From Candidatus Methanomethylophilaceae archaeon (GTDB taxonomy: Archaea > Thermoplasmatota > Thermoplasmata > Methanomassiliicoccales > Methanomethylophilaceae), in assembly GCA_016297775.1 (NCBI GenBank), contig JAEDGA010000001.1, positions 1 to 64,000 on the forward strand: 64,000 bases of DNA, read 5' to 3'. A model generated the notes under the pieces. The model did not search any database and had not been told where the DNA came from. It saw nothing but the letters and a program-made list of their open reading frames with translations. Shown here in pieces: positions 33,133 through 41,544 of the stretch (position 1 is the first letter of the stretch; every line of letters begins with the position of its first letter). The position numbers were made by a program, and so were the translations under genes.

Positions 33133-34293
33133 ATGGACAACAAGGCGCTGAAGAACAGGGGAATGGAACGTTCGGACGTGGACGAGAGACGCGAGGCGGT
33201 ATCCGAGCTCACCGAGACGGAGTTCGATGCCATCGCATCATATCCTTTCGAACCGTCCGCCGCCAAGGCCAACATCGAGAACATGATCGGTGTGATCCAG
33301 GTACCTTTGGGATTCGCCGGCCCCGTGATGGTGAACGGCGATCACGCACAGGGTCCTTTCCTCATTCCGATGGCCACAACCGAGGGTGCTCTCGTGGCAT
33401 CCGTTTCGAGAGGCATGTCCGTCATCACCGCATCCGGAGGTACGCGTGTGAAGGTGTTCTCCGATGCCATGAGCAGGGCGCCCGTGTTCCGCGTCAGAGG
33501 GATAGATCATGCCGAGGAGGTCATCAGATGGGCCAACGAACATCCTGGTGCCATCGAGGCCGCGGTGATGTCCACCACATCCCACGGGACACTGACCCAG
33601 ATGGAGTTCTTCCCCAACGGTCGCAGCCTTCATGTCAGGTTCTCCTTCGGTACCGGGGATGCCATGGGCATGAACATGTCCACCATCGCATCCGAGGCCG
33701 CATGCAAGGTCATAGCGGAGAACACCGGTGCGGAACTGGTATCGGTATCCGGCAACATGTGCACCGACAAGAAACCTGCAGCCATCAATTCGATACTGGG
33801 ACGCGGTAAGACCGTGGTGGCGGAGGTCACCATCCCCGCGGACATCGTGGAGTCCAAACTGCACACGACCGTGCAGGCATTCGTGGAGACCAACACAAGG
33901 AAGAATCTGATAGGTTCAGCCATGGCGGGAAGTCTCGGATTCAACGCCCACGCTGCGAACATGGTCGCCGCATTCTACATCGCGACCGGACAGGACCCCG
34001 CACAGGTCGTCGAGGGAAGCAACGCGATGACCGTCGCTGAGGAGGTGGACGGGGATCTGTACGTGTCCGTACGCATGCCGTCCGTGGAGGTCGGAAGTGT
34101 CGGAGGAGGTACCAAGCTTCCCGCACAGTCCGAGGCCTTGGAGATGATCGGCTGCAAGGGTGCCGGAAAGGCGTTGAAACTCGCCGAGCTGGTCGCCGCC
34201 ACCGTTCTGGCCGGGGAGATATCCACCATCGGGGCACAGGCGGCGGGACATCTGGGCAAGGCCCACAGCGAATTGGGTCGCGCGGGTAAATGA
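33133..34293 (+). CDS. hmgA: Hydroxymethylglutaryl-CoA reductase
   Basis: A 386-residue class I-type HMG-CoA reductase for the mevalonate pathway of archaeal lipid synthesis. Visible motifs are ENMIGVIQVPLGFAGP, ATTEGALVASVSRG (with the catalytic Glu), GDAMGMNM (NADPH loop), GSVGGGTKLPAQ and the C-terminal LGKAHSEL with the catalytic histidine. The ATG at 33133 has GGTGG 4 nt upstream; an ATG 21 nt earlier is possible but has no such site. Confidence 0.95.
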   Translation: MDNKALKNRGMERSDVDERREAVSELTETEFDAIASYPFEPSAAKANIENMIGVIQVPLGFAGPVMVNGDHAQGPFLIPMATTEGALVASVSRGMSVITASGGTRVKVFSDAMSRAPVFRVRGIDHAEEVIRWANEHPGAIEAAVMSTTSHGTLTQMEFFPNGRSLHVRFSFGTGDAMGMNMSTIASEAACKVIAENTGAELVSVSGNMCTDKKPAAINSILGRGKTVVAEVTIPADIVESKLHTTVQAFVETNTRKNLIGSAMAGSLGFNAHAANMVAAFYIATGQDPAQVVEGSNAMTVAEEVDGDLYVSVRMPSVEVGSVGGGTKLPAQSEALEMIGCKGAGKALKLAELVAATVLAGEISTIGAQAAGHLGKAHSELGRAGK

Positions 34294-34340
34294 AGACTTG
34301 CACGCGCAATTATTAATAACGTCTGGGCTTACGTGCAGTC

Positions 34341-36002
34341 ATGCCTGTCATAAACTTCAACTATCAGGACCTGTGCTCGCTGATCGGCGAGGAAGTTCCC
34401 AAGAGGACACTCATCGAGAGGATCCCGATGATCGGATCCGATATGCACGATACGGACGGCGAAGAGGACGATATGTCCGTCGAGTTCTTCCCCGATCGTC
34501 CTGATCTTTACAGTGTGGAGGGTCTTGCCAGAGGTCTCCGCGCATTCCTGGACATCGAACCCGGGATGTACGAGTACGACGTGGAGGACACCGATATCGA
34601 TGTGTTCGTCGACGAGAGCGTGGAGTCCGTCAGACCCGTGTTCCGCTGTGCCGCGGTGTTCGATGTCGAGATCGACGACACCCTTCTCAAATCGATCATG
34701 GAGATGCAGGAGAAGCTGCACATCACCATCGGAAGGAAGAGGTCCAAGCTCGCGATCGGAGTCCACGACCTCGACAAGGTCACGCCACCGTTCACGTACA
34801 AAGCGGTAGGACCTCACGACATACGTTTCGTACCGCTCACCAAGGATGAGGAGTGGGATCTGGCGGAGATATTGGAGAAACACGAGAAGGGAGTGGGATA
34901 CAGGCACCTGCTCGACGGATTCGAGAAGTACCCGATCATCACTGATGCGAACGGAGAGGTCCTTTCCTTCCCACCCATCATCAACGGTTCACTCACCACC
35001 GTTACCACATCCACCAGGAACCTCTTCATAGATGTCACCGGATATGACGAGAAAGCCGTCAAAGGGGCGTTGGACATCATCTGCACATCGCTCGCCGAGA
35101 GGGGAGGTTCCATCGGTACCGTCATCATGCACGACGGCGGTAAGGAGTACCTATCTCCAGACTTCACCCCTTCCAGCTGGAAGTACAGTGCATCCAAGTG
35201 CGCCTCCTTCCTCGGACTCCCCCTGACCCCAGAGGATCAGGTCATGTCACTCAGACGCATGGGGATGGATGCCTTGGCAGAGGGTGACGATGTCTTCGTC
35301 GAGGTACCGTCCACAAGATTGGATATCATGCACGAGGCGGATCTGTTCGAGGATGTCGCCACCGGATACGGTTATGAGAACTTCGGAAAGACTCCGAAGA
35401 AACTGTCTCAGACCACCGGAGGTCTCATGCCCATCACCGGACTCTCCGAGTCCCTCCGCGATGTCATGGTCGGTATGGGATTCATGGAGGTCACCACGCT
35501 GACGCTCAGCAACGAGAGGGAGGAGTACACGATATCCGGTCTTCCCGAGCTCAAGCCCGTGACCGTGCTCAATCCCATCACCGAGGATCACACCTGTCTG
35601 CGTTCATATCTCACTCCGAGTCTCATGAGGATCTTCAGGCGCAACAAGCACCGCGACCTCCCCCAGCGCATATTCGAGATCGGGGACGTGGTCGTGGATG
35701 CCAAGCGCAGGAAGCATCTCTGCGCCATGGTCATGCACTCCAAGACCTCGTTCACCGAGATCAAATCCTACACGGAGGCGGTCCTCCGCGAGATCGGTGC
35801 GGATTATACCATCGCGGCATCGGATTACCCCACATTCATCCTCGGAAGAGGTGCGGAGATCGTGGTCGGCGGAAGGACCATCGGATTCTTCGGAGAGATG
35901 GCCCCCAAGGTGATCACGGACTTCGAGATCACCCATCCTGTGATAATGTTCGAGATGGACATCTCCGTGTTCGCCGAGACCCACACCGGTTCGATCATGT
36001 GA
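34341..36002 (+). CDS. pheT: Phenylalanine-tRNA ligase beta subunit
   Basis: A 553-residue archaeal-type PheT without the bacterial anticodon-binding-like C-terminal domain. The B3/B4 domain is in the first half (SKLAIGVHDLDKV; FTYKAVGP, near residues 137-155), then B5 (PSTRLDIMHEADLFEDVATGYGY-like region near 325) and a catalytic-like C domain. It pairs with PheS, which is not in this window. A TATA-like TTATTAATAA precedes it by about 28 nt. Confidence 0.95.
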   Translation: MPVINFNYQDLCSLIGEEVPKRTLIERIPMIGSDMHDTDGEEDDMSVEFFPDRPDLYSVEGLARGLRAFLDIEPGMYEYDVEDTDIDVFVDESVESVRPVFRCAAVFDVEIDDTLLKSIMEMQEKLHITIGRKRSKLAIGVHDLDKVTPPFTYKAVGPHDIRFVPLTKDEEWDLAEILEKHEKGVGYRHLLDGFEKYPIITDANGEVLSFPPIINGSLTTVTTSTRNLFIDVTGYDEKAVKGALDIICTSLAERGGSIGTVIMHDGGKEYLSPDFTPSSWKYSASKCASFLGLPLTPEDQVMSLRRMGMDALAEGDDVFVEVPSTRLDIMHEADLFEDVATGYGYENFGKTPKKLSQTTGGLMPITGLSESLRDVMVGMGFMEVTTLTLSNEREEYTISGLPELKPVTVLNPITEDHTCLRSYLTPSLMRIFRRNKHRDLPQRIFEIGDVVVDAKRRKHLCAMVMHSKTSFTEIKSYTEAVLREIGADYTIAASDYPTFILGRGAEIVVGGRTIGFFGEMAPKVITDFEITHPVIMFEMDISVFAETHTGSIM

Positions 36003-36011
36003 GGGTGGGGC

Positions 36012-36422
36012 ATGAGACTTCCACGCTTCAACCTCGCGGACGAGAACGGTGAGATGTTGGATTCCTCCCTTCTGGAGGGTATGAGGCGCATCGTATGTCT
36101 CATCCCCGACCTTGGGGAGGATTCTGTCAGGGAACTTTGCGAGTTCGACGGCATCTATCAGAAACTGATGGTCCGCAACATCGTCATGCTCATGGTGATC
36201 GATGCGGAGCCCTCGGAACTCCGTACGGTCATGGATGACAACGGTCTCAGACTCAAACTTCTGTCCGATACCGATCATGTGCTGTCCAGGGAGTGTGGCG
36301 CCGAAGGCAGGACGACGTACATGGTGTCCAAGGAGGGTGACATCGTCGCCGAGTGGAAGGATGTCTCCGTGGACGGCCATGCGTCCGCCGTCTATGACAG
36401 GGTGAAGTTACTCTTCAAGTGA
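36012..36422 (+). CDS. Peroxiredoxin-like protein lacking the peroxidatic cysteine
   Basis: A 136-residue thioredoxin-fold protein with AhpC/Bcp-like order (PRFNLADENGEML; LRLKLLSDTDHVLSRECGAEGRTTYMVSKEGDIVAEW). Where peroxiredoxins carry T-P-G-C the sequence reads LGEDSVRELCEF, so the peroxidatic Cys is absent and only the second, resolving-like Cys remains. Peroxidase activity is therefore doubtful. Ten nt after pheT; its 3' end overlaps convergent etfA by 15 bp. Confidence 0.7.
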   Translation: MRLPRFNLADENGEMLDSSLLEGMRRIVCLIPDLGEDSVRELCEFDGIYQKLMVRNIVMLMVIDAEPSELRTVMDDNGLRLKLLSDTDHVLSRECGAEGRTTYMVSKEGDIVAEWKDVSVDGHASAVYDRVKLLFK

Positions 36423-37499
36423 CTTCAACATAGCGTCGATGATGTGTTTCGCATCACCGACGATGACCTTGTCCGCATATCCGTTGATGGGAGCATCCCT
36501 GTCCTTGTTGACCGATATGATCCTTTTGGCACGGAGTCCCGCCATGTGCTGTACCGATCCGGATATTCCGAATGCTATGTACAGGTCCGGAGACACCGTC
36601 TTCCCGGATTGACCCACCTGTGACGAGTACGGCATCCATCCGTTGTCCGCCAGGACCCTGCTGCATGAAACGGATGCACCTATTCTCTCCGCAAGCTCGT
36701 ACGCCCTATCCACTGTTTCCCGATCCCTTATACCGTTACCCAGGGAGATCAGGATACGGGCGGATGTTATGTCATCCTTTCCCGTGTATCTCTCCTTGGA
36801 GACCACCTTCTTCTCCATGACTGTCTTGTAGGGTCTGGAGAATGCGGTACCTCTGCGACCCTCTTCCGGTATGGGGTCGGGGAAGGTACCGGGTCTGACC
36901 GTGGCCATCTGCGGGAACGTATCGCAGGCGATGGTCGCCAGTATGTTGCCTCCGAGAGCGGGACGTGTCATGATCAGTTTTCTTCCGTCGGATTCCAATC
37001 CGGTGCAGTCCGCCGTAAGTCCCGCGCCGAGTTTGGCCGCCACGAGAGGTGCCAGTTCCCTTCCCTGGGGGGTCGCGGAGAATAGTATTGATGCGGGTCC
37101 GACGCGATGGCAGACATCCGCCATGGCCTCCGCATATGTCACGGGTTGGAACTCCTTCACGGATGAGTTGCGCATATGGTATATCGTGTCCACTCCACAG
37201 GAGAACAGTTCATCGTACAGCGATTTGCCGGACACTCCTGCGAACAGTATCCCGAACACCCTTCCGCTGGAGATCTCCCTGGCTTTACCCAGCAATCCTT
37301 TCATGGAGGGATGGATGGATCTCCCGTCGTTCTCTATGTAGACGAGGACTCCGTCGGCAGTATCCTGTTCCAGATCGTACGCCGCGAGTATTCCCGGTGG
37401 AAGGGTGCTGTCACAGTCCCCCGAGGAACAGGAACCTCCGGAACATGAACCTGAGGAGCACGATCCGGACGAGCAGGAACCTGAGGAACATCCGCTCAT
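36408..37499 (-). CDS. etfA: Electron transfer flavoprotein alpha subunit with Cys-repeat N-terminus
   Basis: A 363-residue EtfA. The C-terminal FAD domain is clear (SSQVGQSGKTVSPDLYIAFG, about 282-301; GSVQHMAGL). The first 29 residues are a low-complexity segment with cysteines exactly every five residues (4, 9, 14, 19, 24, 29) encoded by about five 15-bp DNA repeats (37423-37497). Some bifurcating EtfA proteins carry an N-terminal ferredoxin domain here; this segment could instead bind a metal or cluster. Its ATG overlaps the etfB stop by 4 nt. Partner of EtfB and of the FAD dehydrogenase upstream. Confidence 0.93.
   Translation of the reverse strand: MSGCSSGSCSSGSCSSGSCSGGSCSSGDCDSTLPPGILAAYDLEQDTADGVLVYIENDGRSIHPSMKGLLGKAREISSGRVFGILFAGVSGKSLYDELFSCGVDTIYHMRNSSVKEFQPVTYAEAMADVCHRVGPASILFSATPQGRELAPLVAAKLGAGLTADCTGLESDGRKLIMTRPALGGNILATIACDTFPQMATVRPGTFPDPIPEEGRRGTAFSRPYKTVMEKKVVSKERYTGKDDITSARILISLGNGIRDRETVDRAYELAERIGASVSCSRVLADNGWMPYSSQVGQSGKTVSPDLYIAFGISGSVQHMAGLRAKRIISVNKDRDAPINGYADKVIVGDAKHIIDAMLKSLEE
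37423..37497 (-). repeat. Five 15-bp tandem repeats at the 5' end of etfA
   Basis: Units at 37423, 37438, 37453, 37468 and 37483, each close to GAGGAACAGGAACCT on the plus strand. They encode a Ser/Gly/Cys pentapeptide. Confidence 0.75.
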
Positions 37500-38275
37500 A
37501 TGCCAACCTCCTTCAGTATCTCCTTTGCAGCCAGATTCACATCGTTGCCTTCGATGAACACCGGTTCCTTCTTCCTCTTTAGAACGGTGGCTATCCCGGT
37601 GACGCGTGTCCTGGATCCCTTGCTGCCGATCATGTTCAGCGGCATACCCAGCATCCATGCGTTCATGACGGTCACGTCCTTCTTCCTGGCATCGATGAAA
37701 TCCGTCATGCTGGGCAACGGGATGTTGGTCTCCGGATAGCGGATGAATGACACGACCGCCTTCGGAGGGGCATCGATCACAAGACATTCATCCTCGTACA
37801 TCTGGGTCATCCTCACGCCGTCGGTGAGGTCGATGTCGCTGACGTACGAGTATATGGGTATTCCGAGGATCGAGGACAGTTCCGGGGGGACCTGTCCGGT
37901 GTCCCCGTCTGTGGCCTGTACTCCGCAGAACACATAATCGTAATTCTGGCCCTTCAGGAAGCATCCGAGCGCTCTCGCGGTCGCCAACGTGTCCGCACCT
38001 GCGAACGCACGGTCGGTGAGGAGTATGGCCTCGTCGGTACCGTATTCTAGACATCTTCTCATCATACCTTCCGCATGGGGCGGGCCCATCGTCACAGCTG
38101 TCACATGTGCGCCCATGTCCTTCTTCATACGGATGGCATGACCCAGCGCCATCATGCAGAACGGGTCGGCAACCGAGGGCACGTTCTCCCTCTCCAGGCG
38201 GCCTTCGTCGGAGATCGTGACCAGATCGATATCCGGCACCTCCTTCATAAGAACGATTATCCTAGGTTCACTCAA
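37496..38275 (-). CDS. etfB: Electron transfer flavoprotein beta subunit
   Basis: A 259-residue EtfB with the family N-terminus RIIVLMKEVPD and the flavin/AMP loop GVQATDGDTGQVPPELS (about 122-138), similar to the DGDT motif of electron-bifurcating ETFs. I chose the TTG at 38275: AGGGGG lies 8 nt upstream, it overlaps the dehydrogenase stop codon, and it gives the usual short distance to the IIVLMKEVPD strand. Confidence 0.93.
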   Translation of the reverse strand: MSEPRIIVLMKEVPDIDLVTISDEGRLERENVPSVADPFCMMALGHAIRMKKDMGAHVTAVTMGPPHAEGMMRRCLEYGTDEAILLTDRAFAGADTLATARALGCFLKGQNYDYVFCGVQATDGDTGQVPPELSSILGIPIYSYVSDIDLTDGVRMTQMYEDECLVIDAPPKAVVSFIRYPETNIPLPSMTDFIDARKKDVTVMNAWMLGMPLNMIGSKGSRTRVTGIATVLKRKKEPVFIEGNDVNLAAKEILKEVGI

Positions 38276-39800
38276 TGATGTTCCCCCTGTTGAGTATCAT
38301 GTTGGGATCGAATGCCATCTTCATACGGCGTATCCCCTCGGTACCTTCGGCACCGTACATCATCATTATGTAATCTCTTTTTAGCTTACCGATTCCGTGT
38401 TCCGCGCTGGGCGATCCACCTAGTTCGAATGCACGGCGTGCCAGGACCGCATAGGCCTCCTTCGCCTTCCTGAGATCCTCCATGTCCTTCAGGATGATCT
38501 CGGCATGGGGGTGGCAGTTACCGAGATGACCGAATATCACGTATTCCAGGCCGTACGATTCCAACACTCTGCCGTATTCGGCCATCATCTCCCTGTTGCG
38601 CTCCTCCGGTACAGACATATCCGTACCCATCTTGTTGATGGCCGGCATGTCCTTCTTCAGGGATGCTACATAGTTGAATATCGACTTAGGGACGCTGTGC
38701 CTGAAGCGGAACATCCTCTCCCTGTCCTTATCTCCGTAGCCGGTCCAACTGTCGGAGGGATCGCCCCCGTTCCTGCGTACGAGTTCGAACAACCTCTCGT
38801 ATCTGGATTCCACGGAACCGTCCATGGGCAGGTCCAGGAACACGGCGGAACGTCTTCCTTCGGGAGGCCGGAGTATGGTGGGATCCACGGAACAGCTGCG
38901 TCTGACCAGATCAACCGATCCGCAGTCGAAGTATTCCAGGAATTCAGGGTCAACCACGTCGTCGTGTCTGAGGTCGTCTATGAGACCCAGCGCACTGTCG
39001 TCATCCGGCATGAATATGATGTTGGAGATCAAAGGGTGCCATTCGGTAAGATACACGTCAGCTTCCACTATGACTCCGAATATCCCGTCCGAACCTATTA
39101 TCAGATCCAGAAGGTCCACGTCGTTGCGGGCATAGATGCCTGCGGCATTCTTCACATCCGTGTTGAAGTCATACCCAGGTACATCGAATTCAAGATGGAT
39201 CCCATCCACGTTCGCATCCATATGGCGACCCTTTGCAATGTTCTCCCCTCTGGTGATCCTGACCGTCCTTCCGTCCGGAAGCATCAGTCTTACGGATCTG
39301 ACCCAGTCCCTGGTCGGACCGTATCTGAACGTACGCGGTCCCGATGCGTTGGTCGAGATGTTGCCGCCGATGGAACCATGCATCTCCGTAGGGTCCACCG
39401 GATAGAAGAACATGCGATCGTCGGAACGGAATCTGGCACAGGCGTCATCCGTTATATCGGAGATGGAACTCACATGTTTGAGGCGCACCATACGGACGAT
39501 CTCATCCACGGTCACGCAGGGCTGTGTCCTGACATAGAATCCCCTGTCGTCCTCTCCGATGCCGATCACGGAGTTCAGTTTCTCCAGGGATACGAGCGTT
39601 CCTCCGTAAGGTACGCTTCCGCCGCACAATCCCGTACGCAGTCCGCTTATGGTCACCGGTATAGAACGATCGTTGCATTCCAAAAGCAGGGCTGACAGTT
39701 CGTCCTCGTTCTCCGGGATGGCCACCCTGTCCGCGTTACCACGTATCTTGCATTCGTCGATCAGATACGGGGAATCACTGTTAGGGGTGAACTCTATCAT
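38268..39800 (-). CDS. FAD-linked oxidase, glycolate/D-lactate dehydrogenase type
   Basis: A 510-residue GlcD/LctD-type flavoprotein. The FAD-binding PCMH domain (about 30-215) includes SGLRTGLCGGSVP and GSIGGNISTNASGPRTFRYG. The C-terminal oxidase domain has FGHLGNCHPHAEI and SAEHGIGKLKRDY. Directly followed by etfB and etfA in overlapping frames, as in the lactate dehydrogenase/ETF complex of acetogens, where lactate oxidation by NAD is driven by ferredoxin. Substrate by analogy is a 2-hydroxy acid such as D-lactate; not proven. Confidence 0.9.
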   Translation of the reverse strand: MIEFTPNSDSPYLIDECKIRGNADRVAIPENEDELSALLLECNDRSIPVTISGLRTGLCGGSVPYGGTLVSLEKLNSVIGIGEDDRGFYVRTQPCVTVDEIVRMVRLKHVSSISDITDDACARFRSDDRMFFYPVDPTEMHGSIGGNISTNASGPRTFRYGPTRDWVRSVRLMLPDGRTVRITRGENIAKGRHMDANVDGIHLEFDVPGYDFNTDVKNAAGIYARNDVDLLDLIIGSDGIFGVIVEADVYLTEWHPLISNIIFMPDDDSALGLIDDLRHDDVVDPEFLEYFDCGSVDLVRRSCSVDPTILRPPEGRRSAVFLDLPMDGSVESRYERLFELVRRNGGDPSDSWTGYGDKDRERMFRFRHSVPKSIFNYVASLKKDMPAINKMGTDMSVPEERNREMMAEYGRVLESYGLEYVIFGHLGNCHPHAEIILKDMEDLRKAKEAYAVLARRAFELGGSPSAEHGIGKLKRDYIMMMYGAEGTEGIRRMKMAFDPNMILNRGNIIE

Positions 39801-40749
39801 CTTCGAGCCTCGGGATCATGGCCGCAAGGACGGATTGTTTGGTCAGATCCTTCCTGTCCAATCTTCCTTTGCTGAGATATCCTATGGCGCCCTCGGAATG
39901 TCCGATGGAATCCTTGTCACAGAGGCTGTCCATGGCCTGTCCGACCGTCATACCGCTCCTGACGAGTTCAGCGACCTTCTTGGGATATGCGAAACCGGAT
40001 CCCATACCTACGGTGATGCGGCCATCCCTGTCGAGGACTGCACAATGCTGTATGTCGATCAGTTCCCCGTACATCTCGAAGACTCCCGCCTCTATGCCTA
40101 CCGACAGATCCCTGTCTCCTATGGCCCCTTTCGCTCTGTTCACGGCACCGCGGTGCGTCTCCTCTCCGAAGGGTTGCTCCGGCACTCCGCTGGGGACGTC
40201 CACAGCATACACCCTGACGGAACCGTATACGGATTCCATGATCTCTCTGACCGCTTCCACCTTGACGCGGTTGGTGGAGCCGACGGCGACACGCACCACG
40301 TCGGACCTGCCGTCCCTGGATACGGAACCGTTCATGACGTCGGTGGCGCTCAGTTTGTTCCCGTTGCAATCCGGGACTATGTTGACCACGGACAGTTTCA
40401 AAGGATCCAGTCCACGTTTGACCCTCATCCTGGATACCAATTCACCGTTGGACTGCGTCTCCTCGGACACAATGAGTGTGTCTATGCTGTCCATGATCTC
40501 CGGGGGGCCATAGATGTCATCGATGGGGAATACGATAGCGACCTCGTTCTTGGATGCGACATAATCCTCAACGGCCTTTTTCCTCAGGTAATATGGTACG
40601 ACCTCGGTCCTGGTCTCGGATGCCATCCTGTCGGATGTTATCCCGATGTAGAGTTCGTCCGCCATCCACATGGCGTGGTCCAGAAGGGCCTTGTGTCCCT
40701 CGTGGAGGACGTTGAACGTACCTGCGACCGCAGCCTTCACAGCGAACAT
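39781..40749 (-). CDS. Fusion: phosphopantetheine adenylyltransferase plus inosine/xanthosine triphosphatase
   Basis: A 322-residue two-domain protein. Residues 1-150 form an archaeal CoaD-type nucleotidyltransferase (AGTFNVLHEGHKALL with the HxGH site, and a later SRMRVKRG), the step that makes dephospho-CoA. Residues about 152-322 form a DUF84/YjjX NTPase (VAVGSTNRVKVEAVREI; GVPEQPFGEETHRGAVNRA; GIEAGVF) that cleans ITP/XTP. The ATG at 40749 lies in the upstream DUF2116 gene's end. The fusion puts CoA synthesis and nucleotide-pool cleansing on one chain. The last 20 bp overlap the dehydrogenase gene. Confidence 0.9.
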   Translation of the reverse strand: MFAVKAAVAGTFNVLHEGHKALLDHAMWMADELYIGITSDRMASETRTEVVPYYLRKKAVEDYVASKNEVAIVFPIDDIYGPPEIMDSIDTLIVSEETQSNGELVSRMRVKRGLDPLKLSVVNIVPDCNGNKLSATDVMNGSVSRDGRSDVVRVAVGSTNRVKVEAVREIMESVYGSVRVYAVDVPSGVPEQPFGEETHRGAVNRAKGAIGDRDLSVGIEAGVFEMYGELIDIQHCAVLDRDGRITVGMGSGFAYPKKVAELVRSGMTVGQAMDSLCDKDSIGHSEGAIGYLSKGRLDRKDLTKQSVLAAMIPRLEDDRVHP

Positions 40750-40937
40750 ACTATCGCCACCACCATGATCGCAACGGCTATCCCCCATACGATCAGGAGA
40801 TTGTTCCTTTTCTTCTTGAGTTCGGAGACCCTTCCGTTCTCGCAGGCCTCGGAACAGTACCTTCCGTCGCCGACGAATGCCTTGTTGCAGTTGAGACAGT
40901 GTCTGTGCTGGGGTATCCTTTCCACATCGTCCGCCAT
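40737..40937 (-). CDS. DUF2116-like zinc-ribbon membrane protein
   Basis: A 66-residue protein with an N-terminal treble-clef/zinc-ribbon motif (HCLNCNKAFVGDGRYCSEAC, about 13-32), a basic linker KKKRNN and one C-terminal membrane helix. It matches the short archaeal DUF2116 proteins of unknown function. It sits 3 nt after trmY and overlaps coaD by 13 nt. Confidence 0.85.
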   Translation of the reverse strand: MADDVERIPQHRHCLNCNKAFVGDGRYCSEACENGRVSELKKKRNNLLIVWGIAVAIMVVAIVCSL

Positions 40938-40940
40938 GAT

Positions 40941-41540
40941 TCATTCACCTGCCTTCCTTCTGTCCATCTCGTTGTGGACGATCACCATGCAGTGGTTCGC
41001 GTGCAGGCTGACCGGTCCGAGACAGATGGTATCGAACGGATATCTGGACATGATCGCTTCCTCCTCTTCCGTGGGATCGCGGTCGTCGCCCAATATGAAG
41101 CATGGGTTCTCCGGGAACTCATATTCCCTGACATCCTCCCCGTTCTCCCTCAGATAGATGAAATTGCTGTCCTTGGACAGCATCTCCATGACATCCTCGA
41201 AGGATTTCCTGGAAACGAACACTCCCGGGGAGGACCTGATCTCTCTCGTAGGGTCCAGTTTCTTGATCAGTGCGTTGCGTATGAGGGATGCGGTGCTCCT
41301 CTCGTCCGGATTGAGATATTTCATCTCGGATCCGTCGAACCTTATGGTCTTGGGGGCATCCTCCCCTCCGAGCATCACCAGGTAGAGTTCCACGTCCTTC
41401 CTGAGATCGTGACTGAGGAAGAATGCGGAGTTGACACACCTGGTGAGTATGTCCAGTCTTCCGGCCCCTCCGCAGATGTCCTCGAGTTTGAAGTCCGCGG
41501 TGGTGTGTGCGCGGTGCCCGATGATCACGAATCTTATCAA
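40941..41540 (-). CDS. trmY: tRNA (pseudouridine-54 N1)-methyltransferase TrmY
   Basis: A 199-residue SPOUT-fold methyltransferase. FVIIGHRAHTTADFKLEDICGGAGRLD at the N-terminus and the knot region CFILGDDRDPTEEE and CLGPVSLHANHC near the C-terminus are characteristic. It makes m1-pseudouridine 54 in archaeal tRNA. It starts 4 nt after the srp54 stop codon. Confidence 0.95.
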   Translation of the reverse strand: MIRFVIIGHRAHTTADFKLEDICGGAGRLDILTRCVNSAFFLSHDLRKDVELYLVMLGGEDAPKTIRFDGSEMKYLNPDERSTASLIRNALIKKLDPTREIRSSPGVFVSRKSFEDVMEMLSKDSNFIYLRENGEDVREYEFPENPCFILGDDRDPTEEEEAIMSRYPFDTICLGPVSLHANHCMVIVHNEMDRRKAGE

Positions 41541-41544
41541 GGGA

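Noticed and set aside
37423..37497. Possible CRISPR-like short repeats
   Set aside because: The units are contiguous, coding and without spacers; they are coding tandem repeats in etfA. No CRISPR array or cas gene was seen in the window.
37500..37787. Upstream extension of etfA by 96 codons
   Set aside because: It lies within etfB in another frame; the ATGA overlap start at 37499 gives the normal domain order.
40750..40944. 65-codon upstream extension of the CoaD fusion
   Set aside because: It is the DUF2116 gene read in another frame; the CoaD fold starts at MFAVKAAVAGTF.
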